Source: Micromonospora cathayae (GTDB taxonomy: Bacteria; Actinomycetota; Actinomycetes; Mycobacteriales; Micromonosporaceae). Taken from it: 64,000 nt of DNA. A program made the translations under genes and the position numbers. The notes beneath the pieces were generated by a model. The model saw only the letters and a list, made by a program, of their open reading frames with translations, did not search any database and had not been told where the DNA came from. The number at the start of each line of letters is the position of its first letter. Within the stretch, counting starts at the first letter, position 1. Where the stretch lies: positions 6,663,001-6,727,000 of the forward strand of contig NZ_CP118615.1 of NCBI RefSeq assembly GCF_028993575.1, written 5' to 3'. Positions 50,880-59,251 of this stretch are shown here, in pieces.

Positions 50880-51686
50880 TCACCCGTAGCGCCGGACGTT
50901 CATATCCCTCCGATAGTCGATGTACCTCCGCGCAGCAGCCCGAGGAGTTCTCACCCACACGGGTGCACCGACGAGGATCCGATCTACGGGCTCGTCCAGG
51001 TCCCACCTCTCCTGATCAAGAACCACGTCACTGTAAATTTCTGCAAACCATTCCGAGTTGGAAGCGTCGCCGAACGTATAGCCACGCTTCCACGGCTGGT
51101 CGGGGCTCTCGCGGGACTCCTTCGTAAACCCCTGCTCGAATGCAATCTTCATGGCTTCGACCGAGATTGACTGCGGGTCATCCCACTGCGAGTTGTTCTC
51201 GGCACACCTAGTCTTAAGCCACTTGCTGATCGAGAACATGGCGGAAGAACTCCAACCTTCCGCCACAGGATCATTCGGTCCCATGAACCCTGCGACGTTG
51301 TCTTTGCTGCCGAAGAGGCAAACGAAGACGCGAGTGCCGTCCGATGCAACAGAGCGCACACCGAGGACGATCCGATCGTCCTCATAGGTTACAAAATGGG
51401 AGAACTCGACCCGCCCGACCCCTTTGGCATATTGAACCGGTGGGGGCGTGACGAAATCCTCAACAGCAAGACTCCCGATCGAGCGCTCAATCCTCTCCGC
51501 AATCTCGTTCTTGTAGAGCGAACGCGGTTCCCGTCCAAATTCCCACTCGACAGGCAGAAAGGGAAGACTAAGCACAAACTTCGAGCGCCACCGAGCGGCG
51601 ATACTGATCCCTTCTTCATCCGCAATAGAGCGAACTCGTCGATTAGACCAGTACGCATATCGAGTGGACTCTCCGCGCTCACCCAT
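50880..51686 (-). CDS. Orphan gene of lower GC, unknown function
   Basis: The 268-residue product begins MGERGESTRYAYWSNRRVRS. It is an ordinary soluble alpha/beta protein (VGRVEFSHFVTYEDDRIVLGVRS, SDGTRVFVCLFGSKDNVAGFMG, ESPDQPWKRGYTFGDASNSEW). A charged GREPRSLYKNEIAERIERSIG helix precedes the core. I recognise no catalytic motif. Codon use is visibly less GC-biased than that of the host genes, so it was probably acquired. It sits just beyond the integrase gene, at the presumed edge of the integrative element, and may be cargo. Confidence 0.7.
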   Translation of the reverse strand: MGERGESTRYAYWSNRRVRSIADEEGISIAARWRSKFVLSLPFLPVEWEFGREPRSLYKNEIAERIERSIGSLAVEDFVTPPPVQYAKGVGRVEFSHFVTYEDDRIVLGVRSVASDGTRVFVCLFGSKDNVAGFMGPNDPVAEGWSSSAMFSISKWLKTRCAENNSQWDDPQSISVEAMKIAFEQGFTKESRESPDQPWKRGYTFGDASNSEWFAEIYSDVVLDQERWDLDEPVDRILVGAPVWVRTPRAAARRYIDYRRDMNVRRYG

Positions 51687-51816
51687 TCATCAAACCTTCC
51701 CGAAGACCTCTGCGGGTAAGCCGTCTTCTGGCCGACGACGCCGCTTCAGTCGACTGTGTACCTCATGCGAGCCACACTCACGCCGCGCCACTCCGACCAT
51801 GGGAGCTAGGTGATTG

Positions 51817-53019
51817 TCACGGATTGCCTGTCTTGCGATAGAGATCGTCGATGGCGTTACGGGTGCGTTCCTCGCTGGCCGGCATCAAGTGCGTGTAGAC
51901 CCGGAGCGTGAAGCCGGGGTCAGCGTGGCCGAGGTACGACGCGAGGGCCTTGATGCTCTCCCCTGCGTCGAGCAGCGACGAGGCGTAGAAGTGGCGCAGC
52001 GCGTGCATCCCGGTCGCCCGGGTCGGCGTGATGCCGGCCGCCACGACAGCCGGTCGCCAGCTCTTGTCGTCGAAGGTACGCCGGTTGATCGCGCCGCGCC
52101 GGGTGGTGGTGAACAGCAGCGGCACTGTGACCCGTTCGTCGCTGGCCGGGTTCTCCCACGGCAGGGTGAGCGACACCGGGGCGAACTCGTCGACGTGCTG
52201 CCGCAGCACCAGGGCGACGGAGTCGGGCAAGGGCACCCGGCGGTCCCGGTCGTTCTTGGGCAGCCCGAAGACCAGCCGGGACCGGACAAGCTTGACCTGA
52301 CGCGAGACGTGCACCCAGCCCGCATCGAAGTCGATATCGTCGACGCCGAGCCCAAGGATCTCCCCCTGCCGCAGTCCGCACCCCGCGCCGAGGTCGACCA
52401 TCGGCCGGTACCGCTGGGCGAGGCCGCCGCGGATTGCCGAAACCTGTTCGTACCGCCACGGCACCACCCGACGCTGAACCGGTCGCGGAGGCTTGACCGA
52501 CTTTGCCGAACACGGGTTCTTCGCGATCCGTTCGTCGTCAACCGCCGCGCCGAGGATCGTTCGCAGGTGCGCGAAGACAACGGCTCTGGTCGCCGGAGCC
52601 AGCTTGTCGACCATGTCGGCGTCCCACTCCCGGATGTGGCCCGGCTTGATCGCCGCCAGTTGCCGAGAGCCGAAGAACGGCAGCAGGTGCTTCCGTACCC
52701 GGAATTCCGTGCTCTCCCGGGTCGACTCGTCGAACGAGCGCGTCCGGAGCCAGGTTTCGGCGTACTCCATGAAGGTCATCCGGCCGGCAAGCGGGTCGAC
52801 GTAGGAGCCCCGGAGCTTGTCCGTCTCGGTCGAGACAAGGAACGCCTCAGCGTCCCGCTTGGCTCGGTCGGGGAACGATCGGCTGCGCTCCCGTCCGTCC
52901 GGCCCGATGTAGCGGACCCGGTACCGCAGTCCCTTGCCGAACCGTTCAGACTTCACCCGCTCGGAACGGCCGCCAGGGTGCCGAACGACGTTGTACCAGC
53001 GATCTTCGACGTGGCCCAT
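51817..53019 (-). CDS. int: Tyrosine site-specific integrase
   Basis: The 400-residue recombinase integrates and excises the element. It has an N-terminal AP2-like arm-binding part (YRVRYIGPDGRERSRSFPDR), a core-binding SAM-like domain, and the catalytic domain. The active residues are visible: Arg in GCGLRQGEILGL (about 216), His/Arg in MHALRHFYASSLL (about 338), His in YLGHADP and the nucleophile Tyr in RVYTHLMP (about 374). Its ATG overlaps the excisionase stop by one base (TGATG), so the two are translationally coupled. It appears intact. Confidence 0.95.
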   Translation of the reverse strand: MGHVEDRWYNVVRHPGGRSERVKSERFGKGLRYRVRYIGPDGRERSRSFPDRAKRDAEAFLVSTETDKLRGSYVDPLAGRMTFMEYAETWLRTRSFDESTRESTEFRVRKHLLPFFGSRQLAAIKPGHIREWDADMVDKLAPATRAVVFAHLRTILGAAVDDERIAKNPCSAKSVKPPRPVQRRVVPWRYEQVSAIRGGLAQRYRPMVDLGAGCGLRQGEILGLGVDDIDFDAGWVHVSRQVKLVRSRLVFGLPKNDRDRRVPLPDSVALVLRQHVDEFAPVSLTLPWENPASDERVTVPLLFTTTRRGAINRRTFDDKSWRPAVVAAGITPTRATGMHALRHFYASSLLDAGESIKALASYLGHADPGFTLRVYTHLMPASEERTRNAIDDLYRKTGNP

Positions 53020-53201
53020 CAGGCTGCCGCCGCCTGCTCACGGAACCACTCTCGGACCGCTTCCGGCTCGTACCGCAGGTGTCGACCGACCCGAGCCGCC
53101 GGCGGACCGTACTTGACCTTGCGCCAGCGGTACAGCGTCTCCTGTGGCACCCGCAGGTACGCCGACACGTCCCGAACCGTCCAGAGCCCCTCGTTCGCCA
53201 T
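53019..53201 (-). CDS. xis: Excisionase-like helix-turn-helix protein
   Basis: The 60-residue protein (MANEGLWTVRDVSAYLRVPQ, then ETLYRWRKVKYGPPAARVGR) is a MerR-like Xis fold with a wing (HLRYEPEAVREWF). It should bend the attachment site so that int can excise the element. It lies between rep and int, with one-base overlaps on both sides (TGATG). The order rep-xis-int on one transcript is characteristic of pSAM2-like elements and links replication with excision. Confidence 0.92.
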   Translation of the reverse strand: MANEGLWTVRDVSAYLRVPQETLYRWRKVKYGPPAARVGRHLRYEPEAVREWFREQAAAA

Positions 53202-54952
53202 CACTGCCCCTCCCCCGTCGTACTTGCCGGCCCGTTCGTCGTCTCGTCCGCGTGTGGTTGTGCCGCCCGGTCCTTGGCGGCGAGGAGTTCGGAGCGCCAC
53301 CGGACGCGCTCGCTGATCGAGCGCAGGAGTCGGTGTGCCAGCGACGGCACGTCGGCGTCATCGGGGCGCGCCAACTCCCAGGCGTGACGGACCGGTTCGA
53401 CGGTGGCGCCCTGGTGGTCGACGCCGTCGAGGCCGACCGTGGTGCCGAGCAGTGCCTTCACCCAGGCGCGTACGTCGTGTTTGTGGTCGGAGAGGGTCTT
53501 GCCGGACCAGTCGCGGGAGATGAGGATGCGCCGGCCGCCGATGCCGAGGGTGTCGCGTTGGTGGACCTTGCCCTTGCAGCGGCCCGGCTTGAGCTTCGCG
53601 TGCGCCTTCTTCGGCTGGACGCCATAGAGCAGCCAGTTCGCACACCGGTCCGTGCACGGGGTCACCTGGAGCTGTTGCCAGAGCCGGTCGAGGTGCGCCC
53701 GCTGCCGACCGCTGGTCATCTTGTGGCAGTCGCCGGTCTGCTTGGTGATGTACTTCGTGACGTACCGGATGGTCCGCTCAGCGTCGGCGGTGCCGGGCAT
53801 GACGCCGCGTGCGTCGACCTGGACGCCGAAGCGAACCACGTGCACCGGTTCGGCGTCCGGGTCGTCGTCGATCTCGTCGAGCGCTTCGTTCCACGTCAAC
53901 AGCGGTAGGCCGGTGTCCGGGTCGACCCACGTCCCAGCCTGGTCGTCCCACACGGGCAGGCGGTCGAGGGTGTACCGCTGAACGTCGACGGACGGCCACC
54001 AGACCTGGTGATACGTGGCCGCCGCCACGGTCCGCAGCACGTCGCGGGGGATGGTTCCTCGGATGGCGAAGTGGGCGTGTGGGGCGAGGCGGCGTTGTGG
54101 CTCGACGCAGCCGGCGTACTGGACGTTCCAGCCCTCACAGCGGCGCAGGTTCTGCCAGAACCGGTCGAGGAGCCGGGGGAAGTGGACGGCGTCCCAGGCT
54201 GCTCGCCGGTAGTCGTAGCGGTCAGGGTTGACCGGGGTGCCGTCCGGGCGGACCGGCCCGTACGAGTCGAGGGTAAGCGTGAGCCACATCGACGGCCGGT
54301 AGGTCGACCCGTCCGGCGCGGTGTACGTCTTGCCGACCGTGCGCCGCTCGACCTTGCGCTGAGGCAGCTCCGGGGCGTCCTGACGCCGCTTGGTGGACCG
54401 CTTGCGCCGCCGTCCGGTGTCCTCGTCGCCCTGGTCGTCATCCACGCTGCCGTGAGGAGGAGCTACCCGACCGCGCAGACCTTCCGCCGTGATGGCGTCT
54501 TCCACTTCCCGGATCGCCTCGTCGATGTCTTCGACCTGGTCGTACTGGCAGGCACGGGAGGCTTCGTCGCGGGCGAACTCCAGATGCCCGCGCAGCAGGA
54601 TGAGCGCCTTCTGTTCCTCGGTGGCGGGTGCCGGTGGGGGTAGGGGTTCGTCGTCGCGGTGCCAGCCTTCCCGGATCTGGGCCTGCCGCAGGCGCCGGTT
54701 CTTCTTCGCACACGGCGCGCACTTGTCCTCCCGGGTCGCCCCGCACGGCAGGTCGATCACCTCGGTCAGCCCGGTTTCCAGATCGGTCCGCCGCATGGCG
54801 AGGGGACGCACGCAGACGCCGTACTCAGCGGCGATCTCCTTGAGCACGTCGACCGAACGAGGAAGCGCCATACGGGCCGCCCGCGACCCCGGCCGAGGAG
54901 CAGCAGCCGAGGCCGGGGCGGGTTCGAGACCGGGCAGGGTCGGAGCCGTCAT
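53201..54952 (-). CDS. repSA: RepSA-type rolling-circle replication initiator
   Basis: The 583-residue protein nicks the double-strand origin to start rolling-circle replication of the excised element. Features seen are a CGATREDKCAPC cysteine cluster near residues 74-85, a basic linker (RRRKRSTKRRQDAPEL), and the HUH-like motif PHAHFAIRG near residue 292. YVTKYITKQT near 398-407 contains the likely catalytic tyrosine. The start ATG overlaps the end of the DUF2637 gene. A 35-bp near-copy of its first codons occurs at 47.85 kb. It looks complete. Confidence 0.92.
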   Translation of the reverse strand: MTAPTLPGLEPAPASAAAPRPGSRAARMALPRSVDVLKEIAAEYGVCVRPLAMRRTDLETGLTEVIDLPCGATREDKCAPCAKKNRRLRQAQIREGWHRDDEPLPPPAPATEEQKALILLRGHLEFARDEASRACQYDQVEDIDEAIREVEDAITAEGLRGRVAPPHGSVDDDQGDEDTGRRRKRSTKRRQDAPELPQRKVERRTVGKTYTAPDGSTYRPSMWLTLTLDSYGPVRPDGTPVNPDRYDYRRAAWDAVHFPRLLDRFWQNLRRCEGWNVQYAGCVEPQRRLAPHAHFAIRGTIPRDVLRTVAAATYHQVWWPSVDVQRYTLDRLPVWDDQAGTWVDPDTGLPLLTWNEALDEIDDDPDAEPVHVVRFGVQVDARGVMPGTADAERTIRYVTKYITKQTGDCHKMTSGRQRAHLDRLWQQLQVTPCTDRCANWLLYGVQPKKAHAKLKPGRCKGKVHQRDTLGIGGRRILISRDWSGKTLSDHKHDVRAWVKALLGTTVGLDGVDHQGATVEPVRHAWELARPDDADVPSLAHRLLRSISERVRWRSELLAAKDRAAQPHADETTNGPASTTGEGQ

Positions 54953-55536
54953 CGGACGATCCCCACGACGGCCGGACGGGACGGGTGCACCACACGCGGC
55001 GGCAACACCACCGGAGCCACCGGTTCAGACACCGGAACCGGAGCGGGTACCGGAGCCGGCACAGGCAACGGCTCAGTCGGAGTCAAGACGGGTTCCGCGT
55101 CGGCCTGGTCGACGTGGACCGGTTCTGGTGCCGGTTCAGTCAAGGGCCGCTTGACGGCCGCCGGGGTGGCGGGAGCACCGGAGAGGACGACCTTGACCAG
55201 GGCGAGGAACGCCAACGACGGCACCGCCGCCACGATCCAGCCCCACACGGACGGCTCAGCCTCAGCGACTTGGGCAGCCAGCGACAGGAGCGCGAACGCC
55301 ACCAGGAGCGAGGCGACCAGGCCCACGGGGCGACCGGCCCGACGACGGGCACGGAGTTCCAGGCCGAGGTAGATGGCCATCAGCTCGACCGCCACCGCGT
55401 TGGCCCAGCCGATCCAGTGCGGCTGACCGTGCGCGACGCTCAGGTCATGGACGTGGGTGAAGGCAGCGGCCCCGGCCATCCCGCCGATGACGAGCAGGAT
55501 CACGACCCGTACCGCCGATTCGGTCCGGTGGTTCAC
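54949..55536 (-). CDS. DUF2637 membrane protein, SpdB-like spread protein
   Basis: The 195-residue protein has four transmembrane helices in its first 120 residues (VVILLVIGGMAGAAAF, AVAVELMAIYLGLELR, ASLLVAFALLSLAAQ, AAVPSLAFLALVKVVL). A Pro/Val/Glu-rich cytoplasmic tail follows. DUF2637 proteins are the spd-type genes of Streptomyces plasmids and AICEs, which spread the element through the recipient mycelium after transfer. Its stop overlaps the rep start by four bases (ATGA). Confidence 0.88.
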   Translation of the reverse strand: MNHRTESAVRVVILLVIGGMAGAAAFTHVHDLSVAHGQPHWIGWANAVAVELMAIYLGLELRARRRAGRPVGLVASLLVAFALLSLAAQVAEAEPSVWGWIVAAVPSLAFLALVKVVLSGAPATPAAVKRPLTEPAPEPVHVDQADAEPVLTPTEPLPVPAPVPAPVPVSEPVAPVVLPPRVVHPSRPAVVGIVR

Positions 55537-55721
55537 TGGTCGCCCTCCCGCTTCTCCCGGATGGTCAGGTCGATACGGATGCGCCGGCCGTGCATGTCCC
55601 GGCGACGGCGGATCAGCTCAGCGAGCCCGCGCAGCGCGGCGGCGGTCTGGTCGGCCGGGCCGACGAGCTGCACGCGCAGCGGGAACCGGAGCCGGTTGAT
55701 CAGGTACGTCATGGGGTTCAC
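55533..55721 (-). CDS. Small basic protein of the transfer operon
   Basis: A GTG at 55721 after GGAGGTGACC gives 62 residues, very basic (RGLAELIRRRRDMHGRRIRI), with no domain recognised. A later ATG at 55712 is possible. It is coupled to the DUF2637 gene by a four-base overlap (GTGA). Small unnamed genes at this place are common in AICEs and may belong to the spread functions. Confidence 0.65.
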   Translation of the reverse strand: MNPMTYLINRLRFPLRVQLVGPADQTAAALRGLAELIRRRRDMHGRRIRIDLTIREKREGDQ

Positions 55722-55725
55722 GGGG

Positions 55726-55980
55726 TCACCTCCGGACCGGTCGGATGTCGATGCGGATGTGGTCGGGCGGAGCGCCGAGGGAGGCGACCGCTTCGGAGAG
55801 GCAGCGCCACAGCGCCCACGCCTCGTCGGGGGTCAGGGACATCCGTCGACGACCGCTCCCGACCGCGAGATAAACCGGGTACGGGTCGGGCCGTTCGGCG
55901 TCGACGCGGACGGATACGGCCGTGACCGGTTCAGGGGTACGGAGCCGGTAGAACCGGCGACCGTTCGGGGTGTTGGTCAT
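55726..55980 (-). CDS. Small protein of the transfer operon
   Basis: The ATG at 55980 gives 84 residues. The chain alternates beta strands and a helix (VTAVSVRVDAERPDPYPVYL, then SLTPDEAWALWRCLSEAVAS). No family is recognised. It overlaps the translocase stop by four bases (ATGA), so it is translated with it. The position suggests a helper of transfer or spread. Confidence 0.68.
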   Translation of the reverse strand: MTNTPNGRRFYRLRTPEPVTAVSVRVDAERPDPYPVYLAVGSGRRRMSLTPDEAWALWRCLSEAVASLGAPPDHIRIDIRPVRR

Positions 55981-57569
55981 CGGGCCGCACCCCCGCCGTC
56001 CCCGTCGAGCAGGTTGCGCAGCGAGTCGGGCAGCAACGGCCCGAGCGGCTTGCGCGGCAGCGGAGGCCGGACCGGTTCGTCGGCGGTTTCCCGGCCGACC
56101 TGGGCGAGGATGTCGGCCGCGTCGGCCGGAGCCGGGTACTGCGCGGCCATGTCCCGGATGTCGCTGTCGCTGACGAAGGAGAACCGGACCCGAACCGGGT
56201 CGGGGGTGCCGTCGAGGATCACGTACCCGACGCCCTTCGCCCATCGGGGCATCTGGTCGGCCAGCGCGCCCCGGTTACGGGCACCGTCGCCAAGGACCAT
56301 GTCCACCTGGGCCGCTTCGGTCAGCCCGAGCGCGATGCGGGTCGGGAACAGGTCCCGGAACGGCAGGACTTCCTTGCGCGGGTCCTGCAACGCCGCCACC
56401 ACCAGGACGCCGACCCCGGCACCCTGCGACAGCAGCAGCCCCAGCGACGAGGCGATCCGCTTCCGGAGGTCACCGTCTTGCAGGTACGCGGTCAGCGCCG
56501 CCATCTCGTCGACGACGACCACGACCAGGGGGTCACCCTCGGTCGGCGTGTGGACGCGAACCGTGCCGGCGAGCCGAGCCTGACGCTCCCGCAACACGTC
56601 GACCGCCTCATCGAGCAGGTCAGCCATCGCCTCGAAGGACTTGCAGGCGAACCGCGCGAACATCGGCCGCCCGAGCGCGAACTCCATCCCGCCCTTGGGA
56701 TCGATCACCCAGAGCCGGACCAGCCCGGAGGCGACGCCACCACTGAGCGCACGGACCAGCGACCAGAGGACGGAGCCCTTGCCGCGCCGGGTGGCCCCGC
56801 CCACCAGGACGTGAGTGGCGAGCAGGTGCAGCGACCAGGTACGCAGGTCTTCCCGCCGAGCCAACGGCAGGGCGGTGAAGTCCGGCACCGCCGGCACCGG
56901 GAACGGTGGCACGACCGTCCGCAGCGCGTCGGTACGCACCAGCGCCAGGTAGACGACGGTAGGCCGGTCCCGGAAGCGCACCCGATCGACCGCCCGGAGC
57001 AGCCAGGCAGCCCAGCCGGTACGGGTCGGCGGATCGTCGGGGCGCTCGGAGTAGACCCGGGCGTGCCGCCGGCCGAAGGCGTAGGCCAGGTTGGCGCTCA
57101 CCTTCTGGAACTGTTCGGGGGTCTGGCCCCGGACCATCCGGATCGTCAACACGTCGAGCGCCTGATCCGAGCGGACCCGGAGGAGTTCCGGCAGGACCCG
57201 CCGATGGTCGTACGTCTCGGCGAGCCCGCAGAGCGTCATGGCCTCACGCCAGACCCGCCGGTACACGAACACGCGACGGACGAAGCCGAGCAGTGGACCC
57301 GCCAACCAGGCCCACCAGGACGACTCGTGCCGCCACCACCAGGCCAGCGACACCGCCGCCAGCAGCGCCAGCGGCACCACCAGGCCGGGCCAATCGAACT
57401 CGACGTACAGGGTCACCGCCAACGCCGCCGAGGCGGTGGCAACCGGGTGACGCAGGCACCACCACCCCGCCCGCCAGGACCAGCGGAGCAGCAGCCCGAG
57501 TACGACCAGCCAGGCCGGCAGCTCGAACCGCTTGGGCCGGATCACCAGGAGGTCACCGGCCGAGGTCAT
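55977..57569 (-). CDS. traSA: FtsK-like DNA translocase (TraSA/TraB type)
   Basis: This motor pumps double-stranded DNA into the recipient, the single protein that suffices for Streptomyces conjugation. The 530-residue protein has two or three N-terminal membrane helices (LPAWLVVLGLLLRW; PVATASAALAVTLYVEF) and a FtsK/SpoIIIE ATPase. Walker A is GGATRRGKGS near residues 258-267, and Walker B is VVVVVDEMAAL near 350-360. The WVIDPKGGMEFA box and QDPRKEVLPFRDLFPTRIAL follow. The ATG at 57569 is chosen because upstream codons have no hydrophobic or basic character. No wing-helix clt-binding domain is obvious at the C-terminus. Confidence 0.92.
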   Translation of the reverse strand: MTSAGDLLVIRPKRFELPAWLVVLGLLLRWSWRAGWWCLRHPVATASAALAVTLYVEFDWPGLVVPLALLAAVSLAWWWRHESSWWAWLAGPLLGFVRRVFVYRRVWREAMTLCGLAETYDHRRVLPELLRVRSDQALDVLTIRMVRGQTPEQFQKVSANLAYAFGRRHARVYSERPDDPPTRTGWAAWLLRAVDRVRFRDRPTVVYLALVRTDALRTVVPPFPVPAVPDFTALPLARREDLRTWSLHLLATHVLVGGATRRGKGSVLWSLVRALSGGVASGLVRLWVIDPKGGMEFALGRPMFARFACKSFEAMADLLDEAVDVLRERQARLAGTVRVHTPTEGDPLVVVVVDEMAALTAYLQDGDLRKRIASSLGLLLSQGAGVGVLVVAALQDPRKEVLPFRDLFPTRIALGLTEAAQVDMVLGDGARNRGALADQMPRWAKGVGYVILDGTPDPVRVRFSFVSDSDIRDMAAQYPAPADAADILAQVGRETADEPVRPPLPRKPLGPLLPDSLRNLLDGDGGGAAR

Positions 57570-57595
57570 CACCACTTCACCGCGAGGCCGCCGGA

Positions 57596-57778
57596 TCACT
57601 TGGCACCTCGCAGCGACACGAACCGCCCCGATGCGTCCCGCACCGGAGGGAACGGAAGGACGAGCTGACCGATGCAGCCGACGCACCGGCCGTCCTCACC
57701 GGTCGTGGAGTCGAACGGGTTGCGGCACACCGAGCACCGAGGCCGGCCACGGCCAGCCGGACGCCTACGCTTGGACAC
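57596..57778 (-). CDS. Small zinc-ribbon protein
   Basis: The 60-residue protein has two CxxC knuckles (RCSVCRNPF and GRCVGCIGQ) separated by 15 residues, a treble-clef zinc ribbon, flanked by a basic N-terminus. It lies 26 bp before the translocase start. Similar short ribbons are frequent in AICE transfer operons. A nucleic-acid binding role is inferred from composition. Confidence 0.78.
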   Translation of the reverse strand: MSKRRRPAGRGRPRCSVCRNPFDSTTGEDGRCVGCIGQLVLPFPPVRDASGRFVSLRGAK

Positions 57779-57818
57779 GTCACTACCTCTCTCGCCAGAG
57801 CAGGGGGAAGACAGAGAG

Positions 57819-57858
57819 GGGCGGGGCTGCCGTCCGCCAAGACCAGACAGCCCCGCCC
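57819..57858 (-). terminator. Hairpin downstream of pra
   Basis: GGGCGGGGCTG (57819-57829) pairs with CAGCCCCGCCC (57848-57858), an 11-bp perfect stem with an 18-base loop. It begins 12 bp after the pra stop on the minus strand. It may separate the pra transcript from the transfer operon that starts with the zinc-ribbon gene. Confidence 0.6.
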
Positions 57859-57870
57859 TACCTGATGTGG

Positions 57871-58272
57871 CTACGCCGCCGCCTTCTGCTTGCCGGCCAT
57901 GCCCGCCGGGGTCCGCAGCCCGGTCGCCCGCAGCGAGTACGCCATCCGGCCGTTGTTCGCCACGTACGGCGTGACGGTCATGCCGTCGAACTCCACCGCC
58001 TCGAAGGGCGTGCCCGTCGGCGGAACCGGCTGGTAGTCCGCCGAGATCTTCACCGTCGTCTCACGCGAGCGCTTGCCCAACTCCGGGTCGAGATCCATCA
58101 CCCGGACCTGCCACACGCGCTGGCCCGTCACCTTGTCCTTGGCCGGCGAACGCCGACCGGTCTTTTCGTCGTAGTCCTCGACCTCACCCAGCGACTCGGG
58201 CACCAACGCGCACCCCGCCGGGAACACGTCCTCGAATCGCACGGCGAACCTCGTACCGCCACGCAGAGCCAT
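57871..58272 (-). CDS. pra: Pra-type activator of replication, integration and excision
   Basis: In pSAM2, Pra turns on the rep-xis-int operon and so starts excision. The 133-residue protein has the family pattern VRFEDVFPAGCALVPESLGE, then RSPAKDKVTGQRVWQVRVMD, KISADYQPVPPTG and VEFDGMTVTPYVANNGRMAYSLRATG. These fit what I recall of proteins annotated as plasmid replication, integration and excision activators. CAGGAGG upstream of the ATG at 58272 is excellent. It is divergent from the GntR repressor, with repeated operator sites between them, as in pSAM2. Confidence 0.9.
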   Translation of the reverse strand: MALRGGTRFAVRFEDVFPAGCALVPESLGEVEDYDEKTGRRSPAKDKVTGQRVWQVRVMDLDPELGKRSRETTVKISADYQPVPPTGTPFEAVEFDGMTVTPYVANNGRMAYSLRATGLRTPAGMAGKQKAAA

Positions 58273-58292
58273 TGCTCAACCTCCTGACTTCA

Positions 58293-58402
58293 CCTGACTA
58301 ACCTGACTAGCCAGGTGGTGTGGATCAAAGGTAGGCCGGCTTGGCTAGTCATGTCAACGACAGTGGCGGAACTTTCCTAGCTTGGCTAGTCAGCGGTACT
58401 CT
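58293..58402. promoter_or_regulatory. korSA/pra intergenic operators and leaderless korSA promoter
   Basis: CTTGGCTAGTCA occurs at 58340-58351 and 58381-58392, 41 bp apart. The inverted form CCTGACTAGCCAGG is at 58302-58315, with a second CCTGACTA half at 58293-58300. TACTCT (58397-58402) is a likely -10 box only 6 bp before the GntR ATG, so that mRNA should be leaderless. One operator covers this promoter and another lies near the pra side. KorSA is known to repress both genes in pSAM2. Confidence 0.82.
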
Positions 58403-58408
58403 CCGCGC

Positions 58409-59251
58409 ATGGCTCTTGACCCAGATGACCCCCGCACCCCGTCGCAGCAGATCGCGGCCACACTGCGCGCCGAGATCAAGACGGGGAAGTTCTCCCCCGG
58501 CGAGAAGCTGCCGTCGCAACACGACCTCGTCGAGCGGTTCAGCGTCGCGCGGGAGACGATCAAGGCAGCGTTGCGGAAGCTGCAAGAGGAACGGCTGATC
58601 GTCACCCGGCAGGGCAGCGGCACGTTCGTCCGCGCCAACACGGAGCGCCCGGTCGGGCTACGGCCCCACGTAGAGCGCGCTTTCGAGGCCACGAACGTCA
58701 CGATCGACTTCGCCGGCTTCTCCGGAGAGACGCTGTACAACGCGATCCAGGAGACGTTGGACAAGGTCCGCATCGGCCGACTCACCCCGGAGTCGATCCG
58801 GGTACGGGTCCTGATCTCCGACATGACCGCCCCGATGGCGATCCCCTGCCGCGCCGAGGACCAGGCCGACGACCCCGATGTGCGAGCCCGAGCCCGCCGC
58901 ATCACCGACCGGTCGATCCACGCCGTCACCGACGCCGTACAGGAGCTTGCAGACCTGGGGTTGGTCAAGACCGCGACCACCGAGGTACGGGTTCACAAGG
59001 CCGCGCCGCTGTTCAAGCTGTTCATCATCAACGAGCAGGAAGCTTTCTTCGGCTTCTACCCGGTCGTCGAGCACACCGTGAACATCGACGGCAAGCCGGT
59101 GGCGATCTACGACGCGATGGGCAAGGACGCGATCCTGTTCCCGTTCACGCCCAGCGACGAGGACACCAGCAATGACGCCCTCTACGTCGAGCAGGCCCGC
59201 GCCTGGTTCGACAGCATGTGGGGCACCATCTCGCGGGAGTACACCTCGTGA
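58409..59251 (+). CDS. korSA: GntR-family repressor, KorSA-type, with PLD-like sensor domain
   Basis: The 280-residue protein has an N-terminal GntR winged helix (SQQIAATLRAEIKTGKFSPG, then LPSQHDLVERFSVARETIKA, RQGSGTFV). The C-terminal 190 residues (VRVLISD, ARRITDRSIHAVTDAVQELA, FKLFIINEQEAFFGFYPVVE) match, in order and spacing, the C-terminal domain of the regulator at 60466-61221. That domain resembles a phospholipase-D-like nucleotide or ligand fold. pSAM2 KorSA has about 259 residues. It should hold the element in the integrated state by repressing pra. Its stop overlaps the HAD gene (GTGA). Confidence 0.88.
   Translation: MALDPDDPRTPSQQIAATLRAEIKTGKFSPGEKLPSQHDLVERFSVARETIKAALRKLQEERLIVTRQGSGTFVRANTERPVGLRPHVERAFEATNVTIDFAGFSGETLYNAIQETLDKVRIGRLTPESIRVRVLISDMTAPMAIPCRAEDQADDPDVRARARRITDRSIHAVTDAVQELADLGLVKTATTEVRVHKAAPLFKLFIINEQEAFFGFYPVVEHTVNIDGKPVAIYDAMGKDAILFPFTPSDEDTSNDALYVEQARAWFDSMWGTISREYTS

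Noticed and set aside
50762..51127. Plus-strand ORF of 121 codons
   Set aside because: It lies mainly antisense to the 50880-51686 gene and is Arg/Ser/Pro-rich without any recognisable element.
51687..51816. Integrase attachment site beside int
   Set aside because: No tRNA-like structure and no direct repeat elsewhere in the window could be found, so no att site is annotated.
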